Shown in pieces: positions 52,438 to 60,567 of a stretch of DNA of 64,000 nucleotides. A model generated the notes under the pieces. That model was not told the origin of the DNA, made no database searches, and worked only from the letters and a program-made list of their open reading frames with translations. The first letter of the stretch is position 1. Every line of letters begins with the position of its first letter. The DNA lies in NCBI RefSeq assembly GCF_900107255.1, contig NZ_FNPH01000001.1, positions 1,054,001 to 1,118,000 of the forward strand. The letters are read 5' to 3'. The position numbers were made by a program, and so were the translations under genes. The DNA is from Micromonospora pattaloongensis (lineage in GTDB: Bacteria; Actinomycetota; Actinomycetes; Mycobacteriales; Micromonosporaceae).

Positions 52438-53199
52438 TCAGCGGGTAGCGGCGGCCACGAACATGGGGACGGCGACCATCAGCCGGCCGCTGGCGGCACG
52501 GCCGTTCTGCTCGCTGACCCATGCCTCGGCCTGCTCGGCGCTGACGGCGCCGGTCTGACGGGCGGCGTCAGCGTGTCCGGCGAGCAGCGGCTGCATTGTG
52601 GCGTCGGTGAATATCGCGGTGTGGACCTCGACCTCGACGTCGTGGAAACCGGTGTCGAGCAGGAGGTTGCGGTAGGCGCGGGCGATGCGGGGGTGGGGGA
52701 TGGCGTCGGCCCGCGCGTGCACGATGCGGCGGGTCAGGTCGGGTTGGTCGGAGTCGATGATCATGGTGTCCCAGTCCTGGCCGACCAGCACGATGCGGCC
52801 GCCCGGGGCGAGGACCCGGCGGGCTTCGGCCAGGGCGGCGGGGGGTTCGGGCAGCACGTGGTAGACCTTGTCGGCCCGGTAGCCGTGGGCCTGCCCGTCA
52901 GCCAGGGGCAGGTCGGTGGCGTCGGCGGCGCGCACGTCGATGTCGGGGAACCGGCTGCGGGCGGCGGCCAGCATCGCCGGGTCGAGGTCGACACCGATGG
53001 CGCGGGCACCGTGCTGGGCGAGTTCAGCGACGGCGCGGCCGGTGCCGCAGCCGACGTCGATCACTGTCGCGCCGGGGTGCAGCCGAAGTAGCTGGTAGCT
53101 GCGTGCGCGTAGCGTGGCGGCGTCGGGCGCGGTTTCGGCGGCGTCGAGGGTTCGGATAAGCCTTTCGGCGTCCGCGTGGGCGGTGTGAGTATCGGGCAT
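52438..53199 (-). CDS. SAM-dependent methyltransferase (class I), MerR regulated
   Basis: 253-residue Rossmann-fold methyltransferase. Motif I is VIDVGCGTGRAV, motif II RAIGVDLDPAML, then ADATDLPLADGQ and the LAPGGRIVLVGQDW post-motif strand. It belongs to the UbiE/phenol-type small-molecule group; the acceptor is not known. The divergent MerR gene and the dyad in the shared promoter suggest inducible expression, perhaps by a toxic or redox-active compound that it modifies. ATG start, 15 bases from the dyad edge. Confidence 0.88.
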   Translation of the reverse strand: MPDTHTAHADAERLIRTLDAAETAPDAATLRARSYQLLRLHPGATVIDVGCGTGRAVAELAQHGARAIGVDLDPAMLAAARSRFPDIDVRAADATDLPLADGQAHGYRADKVYHVLPEPPAALAEARRVLAPGGRIVLVGQDWDTMIIDSDQPDLTRRIVHARADAIPHPRIARAYRNLLLDTGFHDVEVEVHTAIFTDATMQPLLAGHADAARQTGAVSAEQAEAWVSEQNGRAASGRLMVAVPMFVAAATR

Positions 53200-53214
53200 G
53201 TGTCCTACGGTGCG

Positions 53215-53234
53215 ACTTCAGGTTGACCTGAAGT
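53215..53234. promoter_or_regulatory. MerR/SoxR-type operator between methyltransferase and MerR genes
   Basis: ACTTCAGGTTGACCTGAAGT is a perfect dyad with nine-base arms and a two-base centre. A third half-site, ACCTGAAGT, is at 53258-53266. On the minus strand TTGACT and CACCGT enclose the dyad with a 19-base spacer, the elongated spacing typical of MerR-activated promoters, and CACCGT lies seven bases before the methyltransferase ATG. Confidence 0.75.
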
Positions 53235-53280
53235 CAACTCCGCTCCAGCCACGGTGAACCTGAAGTCGGTGAGATGGTCG

Positions 53281-53697
53281 ATGGAGTACTCGATCGGCGA
53301 GCTGGCGGCCCGCTTCGGTCTGGCCACGCACGTTTTGCGGCATTGGGAAGACATGGGATTGCTGTCGCCGGCGCGGCGGGTGGCGGGCCGCCGGGTGTAT
53401 GGCGCGGCGCATGTGACCCGGGTGGCGGAGATCCTGCTGGGTAAGGAGGCGGGGTTCAGTCTGGAGCAGTTGCGGGAGTTGTTCGTCGCTCCGGATCGGG
53501 AGCGGCGACGAGATCTGCTGCGCGGCCAATTGGCCCAGGTGCGGACCCGCATCGCCCGGCTCACGCTGTCGCAGACGCTGCTGGAGCACGCATTGCGATG
53601 CCGACACCCGGACTACCAGTCGTGCCCCCATTTCCAGGAAATGGTGCTCGCGCGGCTGGACGGGGTCGGTACGGCCGAGGCTCTGGACCACCGCTGA
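53281..53697 (+). CDS. MerR-family regulator
   Basis: 138-residue winged-helix regulator. DNA-binding part EYSIGELAARFGLATHVLRH, then WEDMGLLSPARRVAGRRVYG; dimerisation helix about 80-115. The C-terminus has a short Cys-containing tail (CRHPDYQSCPHF) with Cys residues nine apart that could hold a metal or act as a redox switch; the sequence is not that of SoxR's iron-sulfur motif. ATG 53281 is preferred over a GTG at 53254, which lies in the operator region. Divergent from the methyltransferase gene. Confidence 0.88.
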   Translation: MEYSIGELAARFGLATHVLRHWEDMGLLSPARRVAGRRVYGAAHVTRVAEILLGKEAGFSLEQLRELFVAPDRERRRDLLRGQLAQVRTRIARLTLSQTLLEHALRCRHPDYQSCPHFQEMVLARLDGVGTAEALDHR

Positions 53698-53804
53698 TCC
53701 ACAGTCCATCAATGGGCGTCGTGTGACGTCGGTACGGCTTGCGGCCGGTGGTCGGGAATCGTCAGTCCAGCACCCAGATCCAGGGCCCATCAACGGGTTG
53801 ACGG

Positions 53805-54410
53805 GTGTTGCGGGTGGTGGGCAGCATCCGCGGAGTGCGGGTACACAACGAAATCCGGGCGCTGGTTGAGGCGGTCGTGCCGGCCGACGAGCTAGAGGCG
53901 CGGCACCGGGCAGAGTGCCTGGCTTGGTTGGGCGGGACCCATGACATATTCCGTCGGGAGAAGCCACGCACTCCGTCGCCGCACCTGGTGGCGTACTTCC
54001 TGTTGCACGACGAGACGGATGGCAGCGTGCTGCTGGTCGACCACCGCAAGGCCGGAATGTGGCTGCCCAGCGGCGGTCACGTTGAGCCCGGAGAGCACCC
54101 GGCCGAGACGGTACGTCGGGAGGTGATGGAGGAATTGGGTGTGCCGGCGGTGTTCCATCCGCGCTTCGGCGAGCGTCCAACCTTCGTCACCGTCACTCAG
54201 ACGGTTGGTCCACCAGAGGAGCGACACGTCGATGTGAGTCTTTGGTTCGTGTTGAGCGGGAGTCGCAATCAGAAATTCGTCCCGGATTCCGGCGAGTTTC
54301 GCGGCGTTCGATGGTGGACGCCGCAAGAGGTAACGGACGCCGACCCAGCGACCGTCGAACCGCACCTGGGTCGAATGCTGAACAAGCTGATAACTCTCGC
54401 GGAACGGTGA
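53805..54410 (+). CDS. Nudix hydrolase
   Basis: Nucleoside-diphosphate-X hydrolase family, 201 residues from GTG 53805. The Nudix box is GGHVEPGEHPAETVRREVME followed by ELG, with the REVMEEL core giving the metal-binding Glu residues. A GTG at 53838 would shorten it by 11 residues and is also plausible. N-terminal extension of about 60 residues. Substrate unknown; the closing WWTPQEVTD matches many actinobacterial Nudix proteins of unassigned role. A -35-like TTGACG lies at 53798. Confidence 0.87.
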   Translation: MLRVVGSIRGVRVHNEIRALVEAVVPADELEARHRAECLAWLGGTHDIFRREKPRTPSPHLVAYFLLHDETDGSVLLVDHRKAGMWLPSGGHVEPGEHPAETVRREVMEELGVPAVFHPRFGERPTFVTVTQTVGPPEERHVDVSLWFVLSGSRNQKFVPDSGEFRGVRWWTPQEVTDADPATVEPHLGRMLNKLITLAER

Positions 54411-54800
54411 GCGCCATCGGATGGACGCCGCGGGTCGACGCGGCCGCCCCTGACGCCCCGAGAGTGCGTCCGGCTCGGACGACCTTGTGCAGGGCCTTCG
54501 ATGCAGTGGCGGGCCCGGTGGCGTCGCCGAGCTCGGTAAGGGCGGCAGGCAGGGGACGTTAGCCCGATCGAGATCACCGAAAAGTGAAGAGTCTTCCGCG
54601 TCTTCTGTAGATCATGTAAGTTTCCTGCACCCGAGGGGACTGACAACGACGTAGGGGGCGCCGAAATCGGGGCTTTGACTTCCGAGTCGGGCCATGAGAC
54701 GGACCGTGCACACCCCGAATTAGAGAGGTGGAGCCGCGCTGCAACCGCGACTCCACCTGAACGGCAATTCACATCCACCACCCGGAAAGAGGAGATGCAC
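54411..54800. other. 390-base leader region with stem-loop before secreted protein gene
   Basis: No gene is visible. GC content falls between about 54570 and 54640, suggesting the promoter. AGGTGGAG-c-CGCG at 54726-54738 pairs with CGCG-a-CTCCACCT at 54746-54758 across a seven-base loop, 40 bases before the start codon, and could be a leader stem-loop or an attenuator. There is no recognised riboswitch class. Confidence 0.5.
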
Positions 54801-55442
54801 GTGAACCGTCGTCTCAGCATGGTACGTCGTCCGGCAGCCGTAGCGTTGCTGGGCCTGGCCCTGGCCGCCGGCACGGGCTCGCCAGCATTTGCCGCAGGTA
54901 ACCCGGCACCGCCTTCCGGTGACGGCGACGTCAGCGTCATGGGGATTCCCTGTGATGGATACGTCGGATCCTGGTACGCCGTGTCCAACGTGGCGAAGCC
55001 GAAGAAGATCACCCACGCGACGCGGCACTACAACGGCACCTCGTCGGACATGACATCGAACTACACCACCGGTCACCAGTTGACGCTCACCGCCGGCATC
55101 ACGATCACCAGCGGTTCGTCGATCTCGGCCAGCGCGATCATCGGGGAACTGGAGGCGAGCACGAGCATGTCCCTCGCCGTTTCCGGAAGCGCCACCACCT
55201 CGTCCTCGGTCTCCGTCACCGCCACGGTGAAGCCGAAGAAGTACGTGGTCACCTATGCGGGCCGGGTCCAGGTCACCGGTAACTGGATCAAGCAGACCTG
55301 TTCCAGCGGCGGCAGCATGGTGGTCACCTCCGGGCAGGGCACCGGCAAGTCCTTCCACGTGCAGGAGGTGGGGGCCGCTCAGTGCGACATCACCCAGCCC
55401 TCCGGCAGCATGGCGGCGCTCGCCAAGAGCCAGTACTGCTGA
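54801..55442 (+). CDS. Secreted Ser/Thr-rich beta protein, possibly aerolysin-like
   Basis: Not recognised with certainty. 213 residues: signal peptide about 1-33 ending in PAFAA, then an ordered region with three or four Cys. Its middle (about 95-160) is a run of alternating Ser/Thr strands, ITITSGSSISASAIIGELEA and AVSGSATTSSSVSVTATV, followed by YVVTYAGRVQVTGNWIKQTC. This pattern recalls the amphipathic insertion hairpin of aerolysin/ETX-MTX2 beta-pore-forming proteins; that fold is inference. GTG 54801 is preferred because GAGGAG is six bases upstream; ATG 54795 touches the ribosome site. Confidence 0.65.
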   Translation: MNRRLSMVRRPAAVALLGLALAAGTGSPAFAAGNPAPPSGDGDVSVMGIPCDGYVGSWYAVSNVAKPKKITHATRHYNGTSSDMTSNYTTGHQLTLTAGITITSGSSISASAIIGELEASTSMSLAVSGSATTSSSVSVTATVKPKKYVVTYAGRVQVTGNWIKQTCSSGGSMVVTSGQGTGKSFHVQEVGAAQCDITQPSGSMAALAKSQYC

Positions 55443-55464
55443 TTTGACCGTCTGTGTCCCCGGC

Positions 55465-55495
55465 GGGGCCGACCGCGCAGTGCGGGGTCGGCCCC
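55465..55495 (+). terminator. Hairpin between secreted protein and lipoprotein genes
   Basis: GGGGCCGACC at 55465-55474 pairs with GGTCGGCCCC at 55486-55495 around an 11-base loop. It may attenuate rather than fully stop transcription into the next gene. Confidence 0.65.
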
Positions 55496-55531
55496 ATGGG
55501 CACCGCCCATCATCGAGAACGAGGTCGTCCC

Positions 55532-56158
55532 ATGAGGCTTGCGCCGGTGCTGGCAACTGCCGCTGTTCTTGCGCTGTCGACCGGGGGTTGCACCGCGAGC
55601 GGCGAGCCGTCGAAAGGTGAGAGCCGACCCGCCGGAGCGTCGAAAGGTGGGAGCCGACCCGCCGGAACTCCGGTCGCCGACAGCGGGTGCCGGCATGTTG
55701 ACGTCGCCGCGGCCGAGGCCGGCCCGCGCTCCCGGGAGTGGGTGTTCACCGCAGTCCGCAAGGTAGAGCCGGAATGGGGAGAGGTAACACGTCCCGCCGA
55801 GCTGGACAAGGCATTCGTCGCCGGCGTCGAATGGGAGTCCCCTCGCGTCGACAAGGACGCTGCCGTCGCGGCGATCGAGAACTCGCTCGAATATGCCGCC
55901 TCCGGTACTGGTGGGACGCTCGCTGAACTGGACCGGTTCCTGTCCGGCGTCAAGGAATCGCGCACATACGTCGGTTATTCAGCCGTGGAAAAGGTGTCTG
56001 TTCCCTTGACCGGTGAATGCGAGGACGGGAGCAGGGTCAAGGGAACACTGTCCACCTGGGCGGACGCCGAAACCGGTGTGGTGGTGTGCGCGACCACGTA
56101 CGGCAAGGGGGAGGCGCCGGCGGTCGCGCTCCGAGCGCAGGCCGAGTTCTGCGACTGA
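55532..56158 (+). CDS. Putative lipoprotein with short tandem repeat
   Basis: 208-residue exported protein, no family recognised. The N-terminus MRLAPVLATAAVLALSTGGC is a signal peptide with a possible but non-canonical lipobox (TGGC; Thr at -3). Two copies of a ten-residue unit (SKGESRPAGA, SKGGSRPAGT) follow, encoded by a 30-base DNA repeat at 55609-55666. The remaining domain has four Cys (two before the C-terminal CATTYGKG) and ends with AEFCD. It may pair functionally with the secreted protein upstream; that is positional inference. Confidence 0.65.
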   Translation: MRLAPVLATAAVLALSTGGCTASGEPSKGESRPAGASKGGSRPAGTPVADSGCRHVDVAAAEAGPRSREWVFTAVRKVEPEWGEVTRPAELDKAFVAGVEWESPRVDKDAAVAAIENSLEYAASGTGGTLAELDRFLSGVKESRTYVGYSAVEKVSVPLTGECEDGSRVKGTLSTWADAETGVVVCATTYGKGEAPAVALRAQAEFCD

Positions 56159-56194
56159 CGGCGACCGCCCGCATCCGGAGCTGCCGCCCGGTCG

Positions 56195-56629
56195 CTACGA
56201 CGCGCCGAAGTCGGGAACCGTGATCGCGCCGTCCGGGGCGATCGGGAAGCCGGGGTTGTAGGCGATCTCCCAGACGTGGCCGTCCGGATCGGTGAAACAG
56301 CCGGCGTAGCCGCCGTAGAACGTCTCGCGCGCCGGGCGCGTGATCACGGCCCCCGCCGTGGCCGCCGCCTCCAACACCTCGTCGACCTCGGCCCGCGACC
56401 GAACGTTGTGCGCCAGCGTCATGCCGCCGAAGCCGACGCCGTTGCGGCCCTCGACGCCGGCGTCGGCGTCGAGCTTGTCGCGTCCCCACAGCACGACGGC
56501 CACGCCGCCGGCCTGGAAGAAAACCGTCTCCTCGACTTCTTGCCCCTGCCAGCCGAGCTGCTCGTAGAACGTCCGCGCCCGGGTGACGTCGGCGACCCCG
56601 AGCGTGACCAGGCTGATGCGCTGCTCCAT
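56195..56629 (-). CDS. VOC-family protein (glyoxalase-like)
   Basis: 144-residue vicinal-oxygen-chelate protein with SLVTLGVADVTRARTFYEQL at the start, FGGMTLAHNVRS in the centre and GCFTDPDGHVWEIAYNPG at the end. Members bind or modify small molecules; no substrate can be assigned. ATG 56629 is the family-typical start. Ends 37 bases from the lipoprotein gene, convergent with it. Confidence 0.85.
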   Translation of the reverse strand: MEQRISLVTLGVADVTRARTFYEQLGWQGQEVEETVFFQAGGVAVVLWGRDKLDADAGVEGRNGVGFGGMTLAHNVRSRAEVDEVLEAAATAGAVITRPARETFYGGYAGCFTDPDGHVWEIAYNPGFPIAPDGAITVPDFGAS

Positions 56630-56777
56630 TCCGAGCAACGTACTCGCGTGGTCGCGACACGGCGTGCCCATCCGGTGCCGCGGCCCGCAACGTGATGGCG
56701 CGGGCGCGCCGAGGGTTTGCATGCACTTGTTGCGGCCATAGCAGCAACAGATGCACCCAAAACCCCGGTGGCGCGGG

Positions 56778-57050
56778 CTATCGGCCGATGCCGCGCCGGT
56801 TCGGCCGTTCGCGTGCTGACCGCAGCGGCCTGTCGCACCAGCCGAGAAAACGGTCCCGGATCCGTGGGTCGTGGAGTTCGGTCAGCGCGAGCCGCAGGTA
56901 CGGCCGCATGTAGCGCCGCAGGCGCTCGACGTCGCAGCGCAGAAACTCCTTCAACTGTCGTTTCCGCGCGAGGCAAGGCCACTCGGCACCGCATGCGCTG
57001 CACCGCCAGCTCGGCTGAAGCGGTGCATGGATCGGTGGGTAGTCAGCCAA
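56778..57050 (-). CDS. Small CxxC protein coupled to DivIVA-like gene, unknown
   Basis: 90 residues, unknown function. The TTG start overlaps the last codons of the DivIVA-like gene (57043-57050), so it depends on its translation. The N-terminal part has WRCSACGAEWPC, a small zinc-ribbon-like Cys cluster, and the rest is Arg/Leu-rich helical sequence (RRYMRPYLRLALTELHDPRI). I recall similar pairs in Micromonospora accessory regions; this was not searched. Confidence 0.6.
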   Translation of the reverse strand: MADYPPIHAPLQPSWRCSACGAEWPCLARKRQLKEFLRCDVERLRRYMRPYLRLALTELHDPRIRDRFLGWCDRPLRSARERPNRRGIGR

Positions 57051-57459
57051 TGCCGAACCTCGTGCTCGGGTGCGGTGGAGAAGGCTGCCGGGCCCCGTGC
57101 CGTCCCGGCGGTCGTTGCTGCGCCTGCCCAGGACCGTCGTACCGATGCCGCGCCTGCTGCGTCTGCCACTCGCGCAGTGCGTTGCGAATTCGCGCCGCCT
57201 GCTCCTCCGACACCGCGAGGTCGCGGTACAGCGCGTTCATCTCTTCCGCGACGCGGTTGAGGAAATGGTGCACCTCCTCCGGGTCCAGGCCCCGCCGTCC
57301 GAGCCTCGTCGGCCGGAACCGCTTGCGTCGTACCTCGCCCGGCAGGACTCGTTGAGAACGGCGGCCGCCGTAGACGCCGTGGGGGATCTCCTCGCCGGAG
57401 TGTCGGTGCGGATCGTGAGCAGTGCGGAGCCGCGCCAGGGCTCGCGTGAAGCGGGACAT
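57043..57459 (-). CDS. DivIVA-domain-like protein
   Basis: 138 residues. The basic N-terminus (MSRFTRALARLRTAHDPHRH) is followed by FRPTRLGRRGLDPEEVHHFL, then NRVAEEMNALYRDLAVSEEQ, matching the DivIVA/Wag31 N-terminal module (FRPTRxRxGYDPxEVD). The long coiled coil of true DivIVA is absent, so it is not a normal polar-growth protein. ATG 57459 has AGGAGGTGG five bases upstream. Coupled to the following CxxC gene by an eight-base overlap. Confidence 0.72.
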   Translation of the reverse strand: MSRFTRALARLRTAHDPHRHSGEEIPHGVYGGRRSQRVLPGEVRRKRFRPTRLGRRGLDPEEVHHFLNRVAEEMNALYRDLAVSEEQAARIRNALREWQTQQARHRYDGPGQAQQRPPGRHGARQPSPPHPSTRFGIG

Positions 57460-57669
57460 CGCCACCTCCTGACAGCCGGGTAGGGAAGGCCGCCGCGAGG
57501 GCTCGGCGGCCTTCCCCTCTCGCACCCACCGCCGCAGCGACCACGGCATCGGCGATGGGGAGCTGGGGTCGGGACGGCTGATTGCCTTTGGAGATCCGCC
57601 CCGGCCGAAGGTTGCGGGCCGATCCGCAGTTTGGAGACCAAGGGCTGCCCGCCTCAGGAACTTAAGCGA

Positions 57670-57700
57670 ACTAGTGCACTCAAGTCAACGGTACTAGTGC
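57670..57700 (+). promoter_or_regulatory. Direct repeat ACTAGTGC upstream of GntR gene
   Basis: ACTAGTGC occurs at 57670-57677 and 57693-57700, 23 bases apart, inside an AT-richer stretch of the 310-base divergent gap (57460-57769) between the DivIVA-like and GntR genes. It is a plausible GntR binding array and the only structure I see in this gap. Confidence 0.4.
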
Positions 57701-57769
57701 GCTGTACTGCGTTCTTGCTGCGACAACTAGCTGCGTGCTCTCATGGTCAGCGGAGACCAAGGAGTGCCT

Positions 57770-57994
57770 ATGCCACCCGCAGCCAAGTGGGAGAAGCTTG
57801 CTGCCCACATCCGTCAACAGATTGAGTCCGGTGAGCTTCGGCCGGGTGACCGCCTGCCATCGACGGCACAGCTGAAGCAGGAGCACGGAGTATCGGACTC
57901 GGTGATCCGCTACGCGATGCACGCGCTCAGGACCGAGGGGCTCGTGGAGAGCGCACACGGCGTCGGTGTCTTCGTCGCGGAGCCGAAGGCGTAG
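57770..57994 (+). CDS. Short GntR-family regulator (winged helix only)
   Basis: 74 residues: a GntR DNA-binding domain (IRQQIESGELRPGDRLPSTA, HGVSDSVIRYAMHALRTEGL, HGVGVFV) with no effector domain. ATG 57770 has AAGGAG five bases upstream; ATG 57743 is a less likely start. Short GntR proteins of this kind are common in conjugative elements and next to DivIVA-like genes, which supports an element-derived origin for this part of the window. Divergent from the DivIVA-like gene. Confidence 0.85.
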   Translation: MPPAAKWEKLAAHIRQQIESGELRPGDRLPSTAQLKQEHGVSDSVIRYAMHALRTEGLVESAHGVGVFVAEPKA

Positions 57995-58108
57995 CAGGAT
58001 CCCCACGCCAACGGGGAACACCGGCGCTGGCCGAACCCGGTCCGTCGGCGATTACCAGGCGAGCGAACGGGCGGTGTGCTCACATAGGGCCATGAGGAGC
58101 GTCGAAGC

Positions 58109-58669
58109 GTGACGGACCGCCGCCGTGCCGTGCTGATTCCGGGACGCGGATACACCGTCCGCGACCCGCTGTTCGCGTACGCCGCCGAGGCGCTGACCCG
58201 GCGCGGCCTGGAGCCGTCCGGCATCGAGTGGCAGGTGCCGTCGGAGCTGTCCGAGGCCGACCGCGCCCCGTGGGTGCAGCGGCAGGTGGCCGCCGCGATC
58301 GATGATCGGACCGATCTGCTCGTCGGGAAGTCGCTCGGCACGCTCGCCGTGCCGCTCGCCGCCGAGCGCCGGCTGCCGGCGGTCTGGTTGACGCCGCTGT
58401 TGCGCTACCCGGGCGTCGTGGCCGAGCTCGAACGGTCGCCGTCGCAGTTCCTGCTGATCGGCGGGGGCGCCGACGCGTCGTGGGACGGCGAGACCGCGCG
58501 CCGGCTCACCACGTACGTCCTGGAGATCCCGGACGCCGATCACGGTCTGCTGGTGCCGGGTCCGATGGCCCGCTCGGCGGAGGCGCTGGGCAAGGTGTGC
58601 AGCGCGATCGAGGTGTTCCTCGACGACCTGGCGCGCGGCCCGGAGGATCGCGCCACCTCCCTGATGTAG
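58109..58669 (+). CDS. Small alpha/beta-hydrolase-fold protein
   Basis: 186 residues, alpha/beta-hydrolase fold with nucleophile elbow GKSLGT (the GxSxG form with Lys), an Asp in the VLEIPDADHGLL segment and His in DADHG. This resembles the dienelactone-hydrolase-like proteins of unknown substrate. GTG start, weak ribosome site. It ends four bases from the phosphoribosyltransferase stop, convergent. Confidence 0.78.
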   Translation: MTDRRRAVLIPGRGYTVRDPLFAYAAEALTRRGLEPSGIEWQVPSELSEADRAPWVQRQVAAAIDDRTDLLVGKSLGTLAVPLAAERRLPAVWLTPLLRYPGVVAELERSPSQFLLIGGGADASWDGETARRLTTYVLEIPDADHGLLVPGPMARSAEALGKVCSAIEVFLDDLARGPEDRATSLM

Positions 58670-58672
58670 CGG

Positions 58673-59224
58673 TCAGGGAGCGAGGTCCGAGCCGCGCAGC
58701 AGGCTGCGCAGCCGCAGCTCGGCGCTGAGCGCGGGCGCGCAGTCGGCGACGATCGCCGCGGTGCCGATCACCTCGGCGCCGCGGGCGGCGGCCAGCCGGT
58801 GCAGGGCGCGCAGCTGCGCGCCGGTGGCGACCCAGTCGTCGACGACGAGGACGCGATCGCCGGGGTTCAGGTGTCGATCGCGTACGCCGAGCGCCAGTCG
58901 CCGACCGCGGTAGTCGCCGCCGGTCCGCTCCCAGGTCGTGGGCTCGGCGATCCGGCGTGCCCCGGTGTCCTTGTACGCGGGGAGGAACCCGGCGCCGAGC
59001 GCGGTCGCGACCAGCGGGCCGAGCAGCAGACCGGTCACCTCGGGGGCGATCACCACCGTGGGACGGGCGGGGGCGTGCAGCGCGGCGAGCGCGGGTCCGA
59101 GCCCGGCCAGGACCAGCGGCTCGCGCCACCAGCCGGAGACGTCGCTGACCAGGTGCGTGCTCTGCGGGCCCGGATCCGTCCACCGGAACGTCTCGGTCAG
59201 TCGTCTCGTCAGCTCGCTGTGCAC
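58673..59224 (-). CDS. Phosphoribosyltransferase-family protein
   Basis: 183 residues. The PRPP-binding motif is VLVVDDWVATGAQL, and PEVTGLLLGP is an upstream PRTase-I strand. These are the features of type I phosphoribosyltransferases (purine/adenine-like). The base substrate is not clear, so it may be a nucleobase salvage enzyme or a regulatory relative. GTG start. Divergent from the PP2C gene. Confidence 0.82.
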   Translation of the reverse strand: MHSELTRRLTETFRWTDPGPQSTHLVSDVSGWWREPLVLAGLGPALAALHAPARPTVVIAPEVTGLLLGPLVATALGAGFLPAYKDTGARRIAEPTTWERTGGDYRGRRLALGVRDRHLNPGDRVLVVDDWVATGAQLRALHRLAAARGAEVIGTAAIVADCAPALSAELRLRSLLRGSDLAP

Positions 59225-59435
59225 GGCTCCATCCTGCGCCGACCGCGTCCACAGGTGAGTCCCGGGTACGGGACCGGAGACTGACTGTTGAGTCAGCTCA
59301 CGCTGACGACCGCGCCGCGATCATTGACGGACGGTTGGTGGTTGTCCCAAATACTGATCTTTTCCAATACGCCGGCCGGTCATTTCCGCATCGGCCGAGG
59401 GGTCAACCTCGTTCAGTCGAGCGTTCGGATCGTGC

Positions 59436-60563
59436 ATGCTGTTCGGCGTACCCATGCGCATCATTCCGACGGGCCGACGCCCGCTGAGCCCAGGATCCCG
59501 TGCCGGCATCGGCGCGGCCCTTGTGCTGCTCGCGCTCGTGTCCGCCGTGGAGCTGGCGGACGGATCCGGCACCAACTACGTCGGGCTGGTCGCCGCCGCG
59601 CCGTTCCTGACCGCGGCGTTCGCCAGCTGGCGGGTGGTACTCGGGGTCGGCGCGCTGGCCACCGTGGTCGGTGGCGCGTTCGCGTTGACCGGCCAGATGG
59701 TCACGATCGCCACCGCGGTCAACGTGGTCGGCATCGGCCTGGCGACCGGTCTGGCCGGAGCGGTCGCGGCGATCCGGCAGCGGCAGGCCGAACGGATCGC
59801 CGAGCTGTCGAAGCTCGCGTCGGTGGCCCAGCAGGCTGTGCTGCGTCCGATCGGCCCGCAGGTCGGCACGCTCGCGGTCGCCGGCCGCTACATCTCCGCG
59901 ACCGCGACCGCCGACATCGGCGGCGACCTCTACGAGGCGGTGGACACCCCGTACGGCGTCCGGATGATCATCGGCGACGTGCGTGGCAAGGGGCTCGACG
60001 CGGTCCGGCTGGCCAGCATCGTCCTCGGCTCGTACCGGCACGTCGCGTACGAGCGGGCCGATCTGCGCGCCATCGTCGCCGACCTCGACCGGGCCGTGGC
60101 GCGCAGCGTCGGCGACGAGGACTTCGTGACGGCGGCCCTGGTCGAGGAGCGGGGCGGCACCCTGACGATCGTCAACTGCGGGCACCCGGCTCCGCTGCTG
60201 CTCCGCCGCGGCCAGGTGATCCCGCTCGAACCGCCGGCTCCGGCGCCCCCGCTCGGCTTCATGCCCGTGGTGCGCCCCCGGGTCGAGCGGCTGGAGCCCG
60301 GCGACCGGCTGCTGCTCTTCACCGACGGGCTCGGCGAAGCCCGCCGGGAGGGCGAGTTCTTCCCGACGGCGGACCGGGCATGGCGGCTGCTCGGGCACGG
60401 CACGGTCGGCGACGGGCTCGCCTCGCTGGAGACCGCACTGGTGGAGTGGGTGTACGGGCGACTCGACGACGACATCGCGCTCGTGCTGATGGAATACTCC
60501 GGACCCCGTCCGGTGACCACCGCGGCCGTGCCCAGCTGGGAGGTCGGCGCGGCGGAGAGCTGA
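59436..60563 (+). CDS. Membrane PP2C (SpoIIE-type) phosphatase
   Basis: 375 residues. Four to five N-terminal transmembrane helices (about 24-115), then a short coiled coil (QRQAERIAELSKLASVAQQA) and a SpoIIE/RsbU-type PP2C domain with ATADIGGDLYEAV, MIIGDVRGKGLDAV, NCGHPAPLLLRRG and FTDGLGEARR (metal-binding Asp residues present). This group controls anti-sigma or STAS partners. ATG 59436; ATG 59454 is an alternative. A very small gene follows on the opposite strand. Confidence 0.88.
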   Translation: MLFGVPMRIIPTGRRPLSPGSRAGIGAALVLLALVSAVELADGSGTNYVGLVAAAPFLTAAFASWRVVLGVGALATVVGGAFALTGQMVTIATAVNVVGIGLATGLAGAVAAIRQRQAERIAELSKLASVAQQAVLRPIGPQVGTLAVAGRYISATATADIGGDLYEAVDTPYGVRMIIGDVRGKGLDAVRLASIVLGSYRHVAYERADLRAIVADLDRAVARSVGDEDFVTAALVEERGGTLTIVNCGHPAPLLLRRGQVIPLEPPAPAPPLGFMPVVRPRVERLEPGDRLLLFTDGLGEARREGEFFPTADRAWRLLGHGTVGDGLASLETALVEWVYGRLDDDIALVLMEYSGPRPVTTAAVPSWEVGAAES

Positions 60564-60567
60564 CCGG

